From Streptomyces rimosus subsp. rimosus (lineage in GTDB: Bacteria; Actinomycetota; Actinomycetes; Streptomycetales; Streptomycetaceae): a stretch of DNA of 64,000 nucleotides. The stretch lies in assembly GCF_000720725.1 (NCBI RefSeq), contig NZ_JOCQ01000022.1, forward strand, positions 38,088 through 102,087. Direction: 5' to 3'. Below are positions 16,946 to 24,645 of this stretch, one piece after another. Under the pieces are notes generated by a model. It was not told the DNA's origin, made no database searches, and was given only the letters and a program-made list of their open reading frames with translations. Position 1 is the stretch's first letter. Each line of letters starts with the position of its first letter. Made by a program: the position numbers and the translations under genes.

Positions 16946-18010
16946 TCACGGCATCGCCAGGAGGAGGGCCGTGCAGACGCCTCCGAACCCGCTGTTGAGG
17001 CTGAGGGCGTAGCGGGAGCGCGGGGCGCGGCCCGGGTCGAGTACGAGGTCGAGGGGGCAGTCCTCGTCCGGGCCGAGGTGGTTGGCGTTGACGGGCAGCT
17101 CGCCGTGGCGGAAGGCGAGCGCGCAGACGGCCAGTTCGACCAGGCCGGAGGCTTCCAGGCAGTGCCCGTGCAGGGCCTTGGTGGAGCTGACCGGGGTCCG
17201 TACGCCGTGCGGGGCCAGCGCGCTGACGATGGCGGCGGCCTCGCCCGCGTCGAAGGCGGGGGTGGCGGTGGCGTGGGCGTTCACGTACCCGATCCGGTCG
17301 CCGGTGAGCTTCGCGCGGCGCAGCGCGGTGGCCACGGCCGCGGCGGGGCCCCGGCCCTCGGGGTGCGGGCGGCAGACGTGGTGGGCCTCGGCGGCGTTGC
17401 CCCAGCCGCGGACGACGGCCCACGGCGGTGCGGTGCCGGTGCGTTCGAGGACCACGGCGGCGGCGCCGTCGCCGAGCACCGGGCCGTCGCGGCCCGCGCT
17501 GAAGGGGCGGCAGACGCCGCCGGGGGCGAGGATGCCGGCGCTGTCGAAGGCGGCGAACATGCTCGCGTCGACGAAACTGGCGCCGGCCACGACGGCGCGC
17601 CGCTCGGCGGTGGTCGCGATGAGGTGGGACGCCTCGGCGACGGCGGTGTTGGAGGCCGCGCAGGCGGCGGTGTGGACGGTGAGCGCCTCGCGCAGGCCGC
17701 AGGCGCCCGCCGCCTCGACGGCCAGGGCCGCCGTGTCGGGGCCGGCGTGCAGGGCGAGGACGAGGGGGGTGGCGGCCCGGTCGGCCGCGGTCAGCTCCGC
17801 CTGGTCGCAGGCCTCGCCGATGAGGTGGGTCAGCTCCGTGAACAGGTCGGGGGTGCCGGGGACGGTGGCGGCGTCGTGGGCGCGGTGCCGTGCGGTGTCG
17901 AAGCGGGTGACCGGGGTGGTGGCGGGGGTGGCGGAGGTCAGGCCCTTCCAGAGCGCGTCCGGGCCGCGGCCGTACGCGGTGAGGACCGACAGGCCGGTGA
18001 CGCGCGCCAT
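16946..18010 (-). CDS. Beta-ketoacyl synthase (KAS II type)
   Basis: A 354-residue condensing enzyme, shorter than FabF (about 410). The Cys-His-His set is complete: Cys117 in TAACAASN, His246 in NAHATAT, Lys278 and His283 in SSTKALHGH. It should extend an acyl starter on a carrier protein by two carbons. The ATG at 18010 overlaps the P450 stop by one base (TGATG), implying coupled translation. No acyl carrier protein, ketoreductase or dehydratase gene lies in the cluster, so it must borrow these or perform a single condensation. Confidence 0.9.
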   Translation of the reverse strand: MARVTGLSVLTAYGRGPDALWKGLTSATPATTPVTRFDTARHRAHDAATVPGTPDLFTELTHLIGEACDQAELTAADRAATPLVLALHAGPDTAALAVEAAGACGLREALTVHTAACAASNTAVAEASHLIATTAERRAVVAGASFVDASMFAAFDSAGILAPGGVCRPFSAGRDGPVLGDGAAAVVLERTGTAPPWAVVRGWGNAAEAHHVCRPHPEGRGPAAAVATALRRAKLTGDRIGYVNAHATATPAFDAGEAAAIVSALAPHGVRTPVSSTKALHGHCLEASGLVELAVCALAFRHGELPVNANHLGPDEDCPLDLVLDPGRAPRSRYALSLNSGFGGVCTALLLAMP

Positions 18011-19269
18011 CAGGAGACCACCGCGTGCCGTGGCTGGAAGGTGACGGGCAGCTCCGTCAGGCCCGCGGTGACGTGCAGATGGGTGATGCCGCCCGTGGAG
18101 CCGCGCTGCCAGGGCAGGGTGTCGAGCGGCCGGGCGGCGGCGAGTCCGGGCAGACGGTGCAGCACGGCACCGAGGGCCGTACGGCACAGCCCGACCGCGA
18201 ACTGACTGCCGAGGCAGAAATGCGGGCCGTGCGCGAAGACCAGGTCCTGGCCGGGGGCCCGGTCGAGGTCGAGGTGGTTGGGGGCGGTGAAGCGGCGCGG
18301 GTCGCGGTTGGCGAGGGCGATGTGCACGATCACCGCGTCCCCCGGCGCCAGCTCGGCGCCGTACAGCTCCATCGGCCGGGTGGCGAAGCGCGGCATGGTG
18401 GCGGCCAGCGGGGAGGTGTAGCGCAGCAGTTCGCCGAGGCCGTCGGCGACCCGGGCGGGGTCGGCGAGGAGGTCGGGGCGGTGCCAGAGCGCGTACAGGC
18501 TCGATGTGAGGAAGTCGGCGACCGGTTCGTAGGCGGAGACGAGCAGCAGGAAGAGGGTGGAGGTCAGCTGCCCTTCGTCCAGGCCGGTGGCGTCGGCGTG
18601 CGCGATCATCCCGCTGACGGCGTCCGGCCCGGGTCCGTCCCGCCGGTGGGCCACGAGGTCGTGCAGCAGCTCGCTCATGGCCGTACGGTCGGCGGCGTAC
18701 CGCACGCGGTCCGGGGAGCCGGGGGGATCGAACAGCGGGGACGGGCCCCAGCGCCGCAGTTCCAGGGCGCGCCGGACGAATTCCGGCGGATAGCCGAGGT
18801 GTTCGGTGATGGCCCGGACGGCGAAGGGGTGGGCGAAATCGTGGACGAGGTCGGCGCGGCCCCGTCCGGCGATCTCGTCGAGCAGGCTCTCGGCGAGCGC
18901 TTCCGCGCGGTCGGCGGTGGCCCGCACCCGCTCGGGCGTGAACGCCGACGCGCCCAGCTCGCGCAGCTGCCGATGAAGCTCGCCGTCGTTGTTGAGCATG
19001 CTGCGGACGATGCTGTCGGTGACCTCCTTGTCGGTGAAGGCCAGATAGTCCGTCCAGCGCTCGCCGCCCCGGACGGCCGGTTTCGCGAACCCGGTGTCCG
19101 TCAGCACCTGGCGTGCCGCGTCGTACCCGGACGCGACCCAGGCGGTGGAGCCGTCGGGCAGCTCCGCGCGCCACACCGGGGGCTCGCCACGGGTGTCGAT
19201 GCGCTCGGCCTCGGGGCTGTGGCGGACCCGCGCGTCCATCAGAAGTGCCGTACCGGGCCCTGCGGTCAC
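18010..19269 (-). CDS. Cytochrome P450 (biosynthetic, unusual I-helix)
   Basis: A 419-residue bacterial P450. Heme-binding motif FAHGPHFCLGS with Cys352; ExxR motif Glu280-Leu-Leu-Arg283. The I-helix region reads SAYEP (residues 245-249), so the acid is present but the usual oxygen-activating Thr is replaced by Pro. It starts at GTG 19269 and leads the minus-strand operon P450, ketosynthase, ketosynthase-like, ammonia-lyase. It probably hydroxylates or otherwise oxidises the product or a carrier-bound intermediate. No ferredoxin gene is adjacent. Confidence 0.93.
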   Translation of the reverse strand: MTAGPGTALLMDARVRHSPEAERIDTRGEPPVWRAELPDGSTAWVASGYDAARQVLTDTGFAKPAVRGGERWTDYLAFTDKEVTDSIVRSMLNNDGELHRQLRELGASAFTPERVRATADRAEALAESLLDEIAGRGRADLVHDFAHPFAVRAITEHLGYPPEFVRRALELRRWGPSPLFDPPGSPDRVRYAADRTAMSELLHDLVAHRRDGPGPDAVSGMIAHADATGLDEGQLTSTLFLLLVSAYEPVADFLTSSLYALWHRPDLLADPARVADGLGELLRYTSPLAATMPRFATRPMELYGAELAPGDAVIVHIALANRDPRRFTAPNHLDLDRAPGQDLVFAHGPHFCLGSQFAVGLCRTALGAVLHRLPGLAAARPLDTLPWQRGSTGGITHLHVTAGLTELPVTFQPRHAVVS

Positions 19270-19305
19270 CGCAGCCTCCCCACTCGTCGAAGTCGGACAC
19301 GTAGC

Positions 19306-19342
19306 GTCACTATTAAATTACCATCAGTGACATCTCATCACT
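19306..19342. promoter_or_regulatory. Divergent promoter region with GTCACT/AGTGAC repeats
   Basis: In the 139-bp gap between the P450 and CoA-ligase genes, GTCACT (19306-19311) and AGTGAC (19326-19331) form a perfect 6-bp inverted repeat around an A/T-rich 14-base spacer; a further TCACT lies at 19338-19342. The A/T-rich spacer includes TTTAATAG on the minus strand, a plausible -10 region. Probably a shared operator; no regulator gene lies inside the cluster. Confidence 0.45.
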
Positions 19343-19390
19343 ACGCACCTCACCCGCACGGGTGAAGCGCCCCATCGGCACCCGAGGCGG

Positions 19391-19438
19391 ACGGAGCGGA
19401 AACGGCACATGTACACGGAGCGGAAGCGGCATATGTAC
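19391..19438 (+). repeat. Tandem 24-bp duplication of ribosome site plus start codon
   Basis: The 24 bases at 19391-19414 recur at 19415-19438 with 22 identities. Each copy contains an ACGGAGCGGA purine-rich stretch and an ATG followed by TAC, so the CoA-ligase gene has two in-frame starts eight codons apart, each with its own weak Shine-Dalgarno. Confidence 0.85.
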
Positions 19439-20986
19439 GACGAGGGCATCGGCAGCTGGGCCGCACGGCGTGCCCGGCGCACCCCGCACCGCACGGCACT
19501 CGTCCACGACGGCGCGACGGTCACTTACGCCGACCTGGACGACCGGACCGCCCGCATCGCCCGCGCCCTGCGGGACCACGGTGTGCGCCAGGGCGACCGG
19601 GTGGCCTTCCTCGGCCCCAACCGGCCCGCCTTCCTGGCGTCCCTGTTCGCCGCGGGCCTGGTGGGCGCGGTCTTCGTCCCGTTCAACGTACGGCTCGCCC
19701 CACCGGAACTGGCCTGGCAGCTGGCGGACTGCGGGGCCCGGGTGCTGCTCCGGTCCGGAAACCGGTCCGAAAGCACGGACGTTGCGGGCATGGCGGAGGC
19801 GGGCGCATCGGCCATGGACGCAGCAGTGATGGACGCGGACGACGCAGCCGTACGGAACAAAGCCGCGCGGGACGAACGAGCCGCGACCGTCGCGGCCGAC
19901 GACCCCTGCCTCATCCTCTACACCTCCGGCACCACCGGACGGCCCAAGGGCGCCGTGCTCACCCACGCCAACCTCACGTGGAACGCCGTCAACGTCCTGA
20001 TCGACGAGGACCTGACGGCCGACGAGGTCGCCCTGGTCGCGGCGCCGCTCTACCACGCCGCAGCGCTGGGCATGCAGGCCCTGCCGGTGCTGCTGAAGGG
20101 CGGTACGTGCGTCCTGATGGAGACCTTCGACGCGGGCGCGGCGCTCGAAGCGGTCGAGCGGTACCGCGTCACGTCCCTGTTCGGCGTCCCCACCATGTTC
20201 CGGCGGATCGCCGCCCACCCGCGATGGCCGCATGCCGACCTGTCGTCCCTGCGCACTCTGGTCTGCGGCGGTGCGCCCGTACCCCAAGCCCTGACCGCCG
20301 CGTACGAACAGCGGGGACTGACACTCCGTCAGGGGTACGGCCTGACGGAGGCGGCCCCCGGCGTCCTGCTGACGCAGCACCGGCCCGCCGGCACCGGACC
20401 GGCACACGCCGATGCCCGGCCGGCGCACTCGGGCGTGCCGCACTTCTTCACCGACGTGCGCGTCGCGGCCCCCGGCCCGGCGGACACCACCGCGACGGAC
20501 ACCGCCACCGCCACCGGCCGGACCGGCGAACTCCTCGTACGCGGCCCGAACGTCATGACCGGCTACTGGAACCGGCCCCGGGAGACCGAGGCCGCGCTCA
20601 CCGACGGCTGGCTCCGCACCGGCGACGCCGCACGCGTCGACGCGCACGGCGGGCTGACCGTCGTGGACCGCCTCAAAGAGGTGATCATCTCAGGCGGCGA
20701 GAACGTCTACCCGGCCGAGGTCGAGCACGCGCTGCTGGCCCACCCGGACGTCGCCGACTGCGCCGTGATCCCCGTGCCCGACGCGGAATGGGGCGAGGTC
20801 GGCCGCGCGGTCCTGGTGGCGGCACCGGGCGTGACCCTCGACGCGGAAGCGGTCCTCGCCTCCCTCACCGGCCGGCTGGCCGCGTACAAGATCCCCCGCT
20901 CCGCCGTGCTCGCGCCGGACCTTCCCCGCACCGGCACGGGCAAGCCCGTACGCCGGCAGATCCGCGCACGCTACGGCTCGGCGTAG
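19409..20986 (+). CDS. Acyl/aryl-CoA ligase (4-coumarate:CoA ligase-like)
   Basis: A 525-residue ANL-superfamily adenylating enzyme. Motifs: LYTSGTTGRPKG (AMP/phosphate loop), QGYGLTEAAP, WLRTGD, KEVIISGGENVYP and the catalytic lysine in PRTGTGKPVRR near the C-terminus. It would activate a carboxylic acid as acyl-AMP and then thioester. Divergence from the ammonia-lyase operon suggests p-coumarate as substrate. Linker segments rich in Ala/Asp (about residues 120-155) and Thr/Asp/Ala (about 355-370) look expanded. The start is ambiguous between ATG 19409 and ATG 19433 because of a local duplication. Confidence 0.88.
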   Translation: MYTERKRHMYDEGIGSWAARRARRTPHRTALVHDGATVTYADLDDRTARIARALRDHGVRQGDRVAFLGPNRPAFLASLFAAGLVGAVFVPFNVRLAPPELAWQLADCGARVLLRSGNRSESTDVAGMAEAGASAMDAAVMDADDAAVRNKAARDERAATVAADDPCLILYTSGTTGRPKGAVLTHANLTWNAVNVLIDEDLTADEVALVAAPLYHAAALGMQALPVLLKGGTCVLMETFDAGAALEAVERYRVTSLFGVPTMFRRIAAHPRWPHADLSSLRTLVCGGAPVPQALTAAYEQRGLTLRQGYGLTEAAPGVLLTQHRPAGTGPAHADARPAHSGVPHFFTDVRVAAPGPADTTATDTATATGRTGELLVRGPNVMTGYWNRPRETEAALTDGWLRTGDAARVDAHGGLTVVDRLKEVIISGGENVYPAEVEHALLAHPDVADCAVIPVPDAEWGEVGRAVLVAAPGVTLDAEAVLASLTGRLAAYKIPRSAVLAPDLPRTGTGKPVRRQIRARYGSA

Positions 20987-21026
20987 CACGGAAACCCCTC
21001 GGCGATGGCCCCTCAGCGACGCCCCC

Positions 21027-21377
21027 TCAGCGATGACTCACCACATTCACCACCTTCCCGTTCGGATCCCGCACGAAGAACCGCCGCACCCCCCACTCCT
21101 CGTCGCGCAACTCCCGCACGATCGGCGCCCCGGCGGCCACCACCGCGGCATACACGGCGTCCACGTCCTCCACCTCGACACTCATGTCCGGCGGGGTGTC
21201 CGGCGCGCCACGGTCCTCGGTCATGAGGATGACCTGCGCCGTGGGATTCTCCGGCGACGCCATCGTCATCACCCACCCGAGATTCATCACCTCCTCGAAC
21301 CCGAGCAGACCGTAGAACTCGCGGCTTTCCCCCAGGTCCTGCGTGTGGATGTCGGGCACGACTCTGCGGATGGACAT
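21027..21377 (-). CDS. VOC (glyoxalase/bleomycin-resistance fold) protein
   Basis: A 116-residue single-domain vicinal-oxygen-chelate protein beginning MSIRRVVPDIHTQDL and ending FFVRDPNGKVVNVVSHR. The family binds a metal or small hydrophobic ligands and includes glyoxalases, dioxygenases and drug-binding proteins; function is not determined further. The ATG at 21377 is preceded by GGGGAG. It is convergent with the CoA ligase (40-bp gap) and may be unrelated to the cluster. Confidence 0.85.
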   Translation of the reverse strand: MSIRRVVPDIHTQDLGESREFYGLLGFEEVMNLGWVMTMASPENPTAQVILMTEDRGAPDTPPDMSVEVEDVDAVYAAVVAAGAPIVRELRDEEWGVRRFFVRDPNGKVVNVVSHR

Positions 21378-21851
21378 CGGCGGCTCCCCTTCGGACGCGG
21401 CATAGAGCGCGTGCGGCACGGCACGCGGCAGCCCGGGCCCCGGCGGTGGAGCAGTCATCCGGACGGCAACACCAACTATCGCAGCAGCCACTGACAACGG
21501 TGGCACATGCCGGGCACGACGGCGGTAGAGGGCACCGCGCCTCCGAGTGCGGACATGCCATCTACGACGGATCTCCATATAAGTTTCCGATCTGCAGAAA
21601 ACTCACCTGCGCGATTCCGGAATATCCACGACTCGGCGCAAGCGAATCGTCGCTTGGTCTGGCCTGTAGCACCACCCTCCTAACCCCCGTACGAGTGAAG
21701 CACCTACTTGCGCGGAATCGCTTCTTCCGGCTACACGCTTGGAGGTTGGCCAACATGTCCACCGGGACGCCAACGACATCGTGTTTCACTCCTTAGAACC
21801 GAAGAGTCGCCTGCCCAGCTCAGGCGACCCACACACAGAAGGCGGTTCTTC
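21378..21851. other. Intergenic 474 bp with a change to lower GC
   Basis: The left part carries the VOC promoter; from about 21560 base composition falls clearly (A/T-rich stretches such as CTCCATATAAGTTTCC), and stays low to about 22900. A short frame with a good ribosome site lies at 21755-21796. No RNA gene or transposase was recognised. This looks like the edge of a transferred segment. Confidence 0.5.
21755..21796 (+). CDS. Possible 13-residue leader peptide
   Basis: ATG at 21755 is preceded by GGAGGT at a spacing of nine, a strong Shine-Dalgarno, and the frame reads MSTGTPTTSCFTP before TAG. It lies 55 bp ahead of the ParB/Srx-like gene on the same strand. It may be a translated leader or a gene remnant; there is no homology argument. 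Confidence 0.3.
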   Translation: MSTGTPTTSCFTP

Positions 21852-22703
21852 GTGATCAAGGCGAAGATTGAGACTGTCACCCCCGAACGAGCACAGAAGT
21901 GGCTCAGCGAAAACAATCGAGGCAACAGGCAACTCAGCACCGGACACGTCGCATCTTTGGCCCGCGCGTTGGAACGCAATGAGTGGCGCGTCCACCACCA
22001 AGGGATCGCATTCACCACTGAAGGCCGACTACTGGACGGCCAACACCGCCTCGCCGCCATCGTCCAGGCAAGAAAGTCAGCTGAAATCATGGTTGCTCGT
22101 GGCGTAGATCCCGCCACCTTTTCCGTAATGGACACCGGCAAGCGGAGAACCGCACGGGATTTGCTGCATCTGGAAGGAGAGAAGCGAGCTCAGCAACTTG
22201 CCGCAGCACTACGCGGACTGTTCTTGTACCGACGTGCCCCCAAGGCGGGCTGGCTTGGTCCCTCAGCCAGCCTCAGCCACGATCAGCTACGCAATCTTCT
22301 CAACGAGAACCCGGGTATCCGCAGCGCATTGGAGAAGGGGTTCTCACTCAATCGAGAGGTTCGACTATCCATCACAGCTGCCGCTGTAGGCTGGCACGTG
22401 ACTTCGACCGATCGTCCTGACATCAATCAGGATGATTGGTATGAGGGGCTAGCGACAGGTGCAAACCTCAAGCGCAATGACCCACGACTGGTACTCCGAA
22501 ACACAATGTTTGCACTCCGCCAAGGAAGGTCCTCGCGAAAGCGTGACGACTCTCGCGAGCATCTTGCTTACTACCTGAAGGCATGGAACGCATGGGCCGA
22601 AGGCCGGTCCATCAAGCTCCTGCGCAGAAATGCCGGTGAAGCCTTGCCCCTTGTCACTCTGGCCGGGGCGTCGGAAGCCAACGATGAGGGACGTCTCATG
22701 TAA
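21852..22703 (+). CDS. ParB/Srx-like 'DGQHR' protein in lower-GC DNA
   Basis: A 283-residue protein starting at GTG 21852 (VIKAKIETVTPERAQKWL), with an AAGGCGG stretch upstream. Residues about 30-70 contain LLDGQHRLAAIV, the hallmark of ParB/sulfiredoxin-fold nuclease or nucleotide-binding domains found in plasmid, phage and DNA-modification proteins. The rest (about residues 100-283) is helical, with no recognised domain. Base composition is near 55% GC by eye against over 70% around it, so recent transfer is likely. No partner parA, integrase or restriction gene is adjacent. Role unknown. Confidence 0.7.
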   Translation: MIKAKIETVTPERAQKWLSENNRGNRQLSTGHVASLARALERNEWRVHHQGIAFTTEGRLLDGQHRLAAIVQARKSAEIMVARGVDPATFSVMDTGKRRTARDLLHLEGEKRAQQLAAALRGLFLYRRAPKAGWLGPSASLSHDQLRNLLNENPGIRSALEKGFSLNREVRLSITAAAVGWHVTSTDRPDINQDDWYEGLATGANLKRNDPRLVLRNTMFALRQGRSSRKRDDSREHLAYYLKAWNAWAEGRSIKLLRRNAGEALPLVTLAGASEANDEGRLM

Positions 22704-22913
22704 GGGCGGGCGCGTCACCAACCGTCCCGCACGGCCGCGCGTTCAGTGCGAACACCACCGCACATGCATGCGCACCTGCGCTACTGCCAGCCGTTCGGCC
22801 GGCGATTATCACGGAAGGTGCTGCGCACAACACAGCATCGTTCATCCCAGCGGGAGAGCAATAGGAAACGAGGTGACAACCACGTCGCTTTTGGGAACGC
22901 TGCCGGAAACTCT

Positions 22914-23570
22914 TCAACTGGCCATTTCGGCCCACCCCACCGTCCGCCCGCACCACCGCTCCAGCAGCACCCGGTCATGTCCCACCGCCAGCAGTCCGGC
23001 GCCCGACTCGCGGCGGTAGTCCTCGACGGCCGTCACCAGGGCTGCCGTGGTCGACGCGTCGAGCATGGCGGTCATTTCGTCGCAGATGAGCCAGCGGGGG
23101 CGGAGGATCAGGGCGCGGGCCAGGCAGGCGCGTTGGAGCTGGCCGTCGCTGACCTCGTGGGGGCGGCGGGTCAGCAGGTCGGCGGAGAGGCCGACGGTGG
23201 GGGCCAGTTCGGCGAGGCGGGCGGGGGCCTCGGCGCGGCGGCCGGTGGCGCGCAGGGGTTCGGTGATCAGGTCGGCGAGGCGCAGGCGGGGGTCGGCGGA
23301 CAGGCGGGGCTGCTGGAAGACGACGCCGTACGCGGTGCGCTGGGCGCGTGAGGCGCGGTGCCGGTAGCCGGTCGCGGGCTCGCCGTCGAGGATGACGGTG
23401 CCGGCGTCCGGGCGGTGCAGGAGCGCCGCCACCCGGGCCAGCGTCGACTTGCCGCAGCCGCTGGGGCCGAGCAGGCCGACGGCCTCGCCGGGCGCGATGC
23501 GCAGCGACACGTCGCGGACCACGGGGTGGTCGCGGTCGTAGCCCGCGGTGATGGAGCGGAGTTCAAGCAC
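22914..23570 (-). CDS. ABC transporter ATP-binding protein, DppF/NikE type
   Basis: A 218-residue ATPase: Walker A GPSGCGKST, Q-loop FQQPR, signature VSDGQLQR in place of LSGGQ, Walker B WLICDEMTAML and H-loop GHDR. It lacks the C-terminal OppF extension, so it is at the short end. The GTG start overlaps the preceding ATPase gene by 8 bp. It is the last gene of a five-gene importer operon (lipoprotein, two permeases, two ATPases) and would pair with the product of 23563-24645. Confidence 0.9.
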   Translation of the reverse strand: MLELRSITAGYDRDHPVVRDVSLRIAPGEAVGLLGPSGCGKSTLARVAALLHRPDAGTVILDGEPATGYRHRASRAQRTAYGVVFQQPRLSADPRLRLADLITEPLRATGRRAEAPARLAELAPTVGLSADLLTRRPHEVSDGQLQRACLARALILRPRWLICDEMTAMLDASTTAALVTAVEDYRRESGAGLLAVGHDRVLLERWCGRTVGWAEMAS

Positions 23571-24645
23571 GGGCTGCTCCCCCGGGCGCGGCGGCCGCCG
23601 GTGTCGCCGGCGGGTCCGGTGTCTGCGACGGGTCCGGTGTCCGGAGCGGGTGGTGGCAAGCGGTGCCGTCGGTGAGCGCGGGCACGGTGGCCGTGCACAC
23701 GTCCGTACTCCGGTCGCAGCGGGCGGCGAAGGCGCAGCCCGGCGGGAGGGCGCCCAGCTCGGGCGGCATGCCGGGGATGGGGGTGAAGGCGCGGTCCGGG
23801 AGGGCGTCGAGCAGGCCGCGCGCGTACGGGTGGCGGGGGCCGGGGGCGCCGAAGAAGTCCGCCGCGTCGGCGAGTTCGACGATCCGGCCGGCGTACATGA
23901 CGGCCACCCGGTCGGCGATCCGCTCGGCCGCCGCCAGATCGTGGGTGATCATGAGGAGCGCCCGGCCGGTGCCGTCCTCCTTGCCCTCCAGGTCGTCCCC
24001 GGGCGCGTCGATGTGGCGGCGCAGCTCGTCGACCGTACGGTCCACGAGGTCGCGGTCGAGGCCGGTCGTCGGCTCGTCGGCGAGGAGCAGCGGGGCGTCG
24101 CCGACCAGTGCGAGGGCGGTCGCGGCGCGCTGTGCGAGACCGCCGGAGAGTTCGTGCGGGTGGCGGTCGAGGTGCCCGGCGGGGAAGGCGGCGCGCGCCG
24201 CGGCCTGCTCCGCGGCGGCCCGCAGGGCGTGCTTGGGGGTGCGGGTCAGTTCCCGGACGGTCTCTTCGAGCTGGGCCCGTACGGTGCGTACGGGGGTGAG
24301 GTGGGCGGCCGGGCTCTGCGGCACCAGGCCGATGCGGCGGCCGCGTACCGAGCGGGACAGCTCGCGTTCGGAGGCGGTGAGCAGCTCCACGCCGTCCAGG
24401 TACGCGGCGCCGGCGGTCTCCGCGTTGCCCGGGAGGAGCCCGAGCAGGGCGGAGGCCAGGACGGACTTGCCGCAGCCGCTCTCGCCGACGAGGGCCAGGC
24501 AGTGACCGGGCGTGAGGTCGAAGGAGGCATCGGTGACGGCGGCGACGTGCCGCCCGCCGCGCATCCGGAAGCGTACCGACAGGTCGCGGACGGACAGGAC
24601 GGGGGACGAAGAGGAGGTGGGCGGCAGGGTGGGCGGCGGGGTCAC
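23563..24645 (-). CDS. ABC transporter ATP-binding protein, DppD/NikD type
   Basis: A 360-residue ATPase: Walker A GESGCGKS, signature HELSGGLAQR, Walker B LLLADEPTTGLD, H-loop ITHD, and the OppD-type C-terminal extension with a CxxxC-rich segment (GCAFAARCDRSTDVCTA), typical of dipeptide/nickel transporters. A Pro/Thr-rich tail (about 25 residues) follows. It starts at GTG 24645, which overlaps the permease stop as GTGA. It works with the short ATPase to drive the heterodimeric permease. Confidence 0.92.
   Translation of the reverse strand: MTPPPTLPPTSSSSPVLSVRDLSVRFRMRGGRHVAAVTDASFDLTPGHCLALVGESGCGKSVLASALLGLLPGNAETAGAAYLDGVELLTASERELSRSVRGRRIGLVPQSPAAHLTPVRTVRAQLEETVRELTRTPKHALRAAAEQAAARAAFPAGHLDRHPHELSGGLAQRAATALALVGDAPLLLADEPTTGLDRDLVDRTVDELRRHIDAPGDDLEGKEDGTGRALLMITHDLAAAERIADRVAVMYAGRIVELADAADFFGAPGPRHPYARGLLDALPDRAFTPIPGMPPELGALPPGCAFAARCDRSTDVCTATVPALTDGTACHHPLRTPDPSQTPDPPATPAAAAPGGAARA

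Noticed and set aside
20986..21040. Short repeated CCTCAGCGA-like words after the CoA-ligase gene considered as a terminator
   Set aside because: They are direct, not inverted, and form no stem.
21446..21796. 116-codon plus-strand frame before the ParB-like gene
   Set aside because: Composition and lack of a ribosome site argue against it; only its last 13 codons have a plausible separate start.
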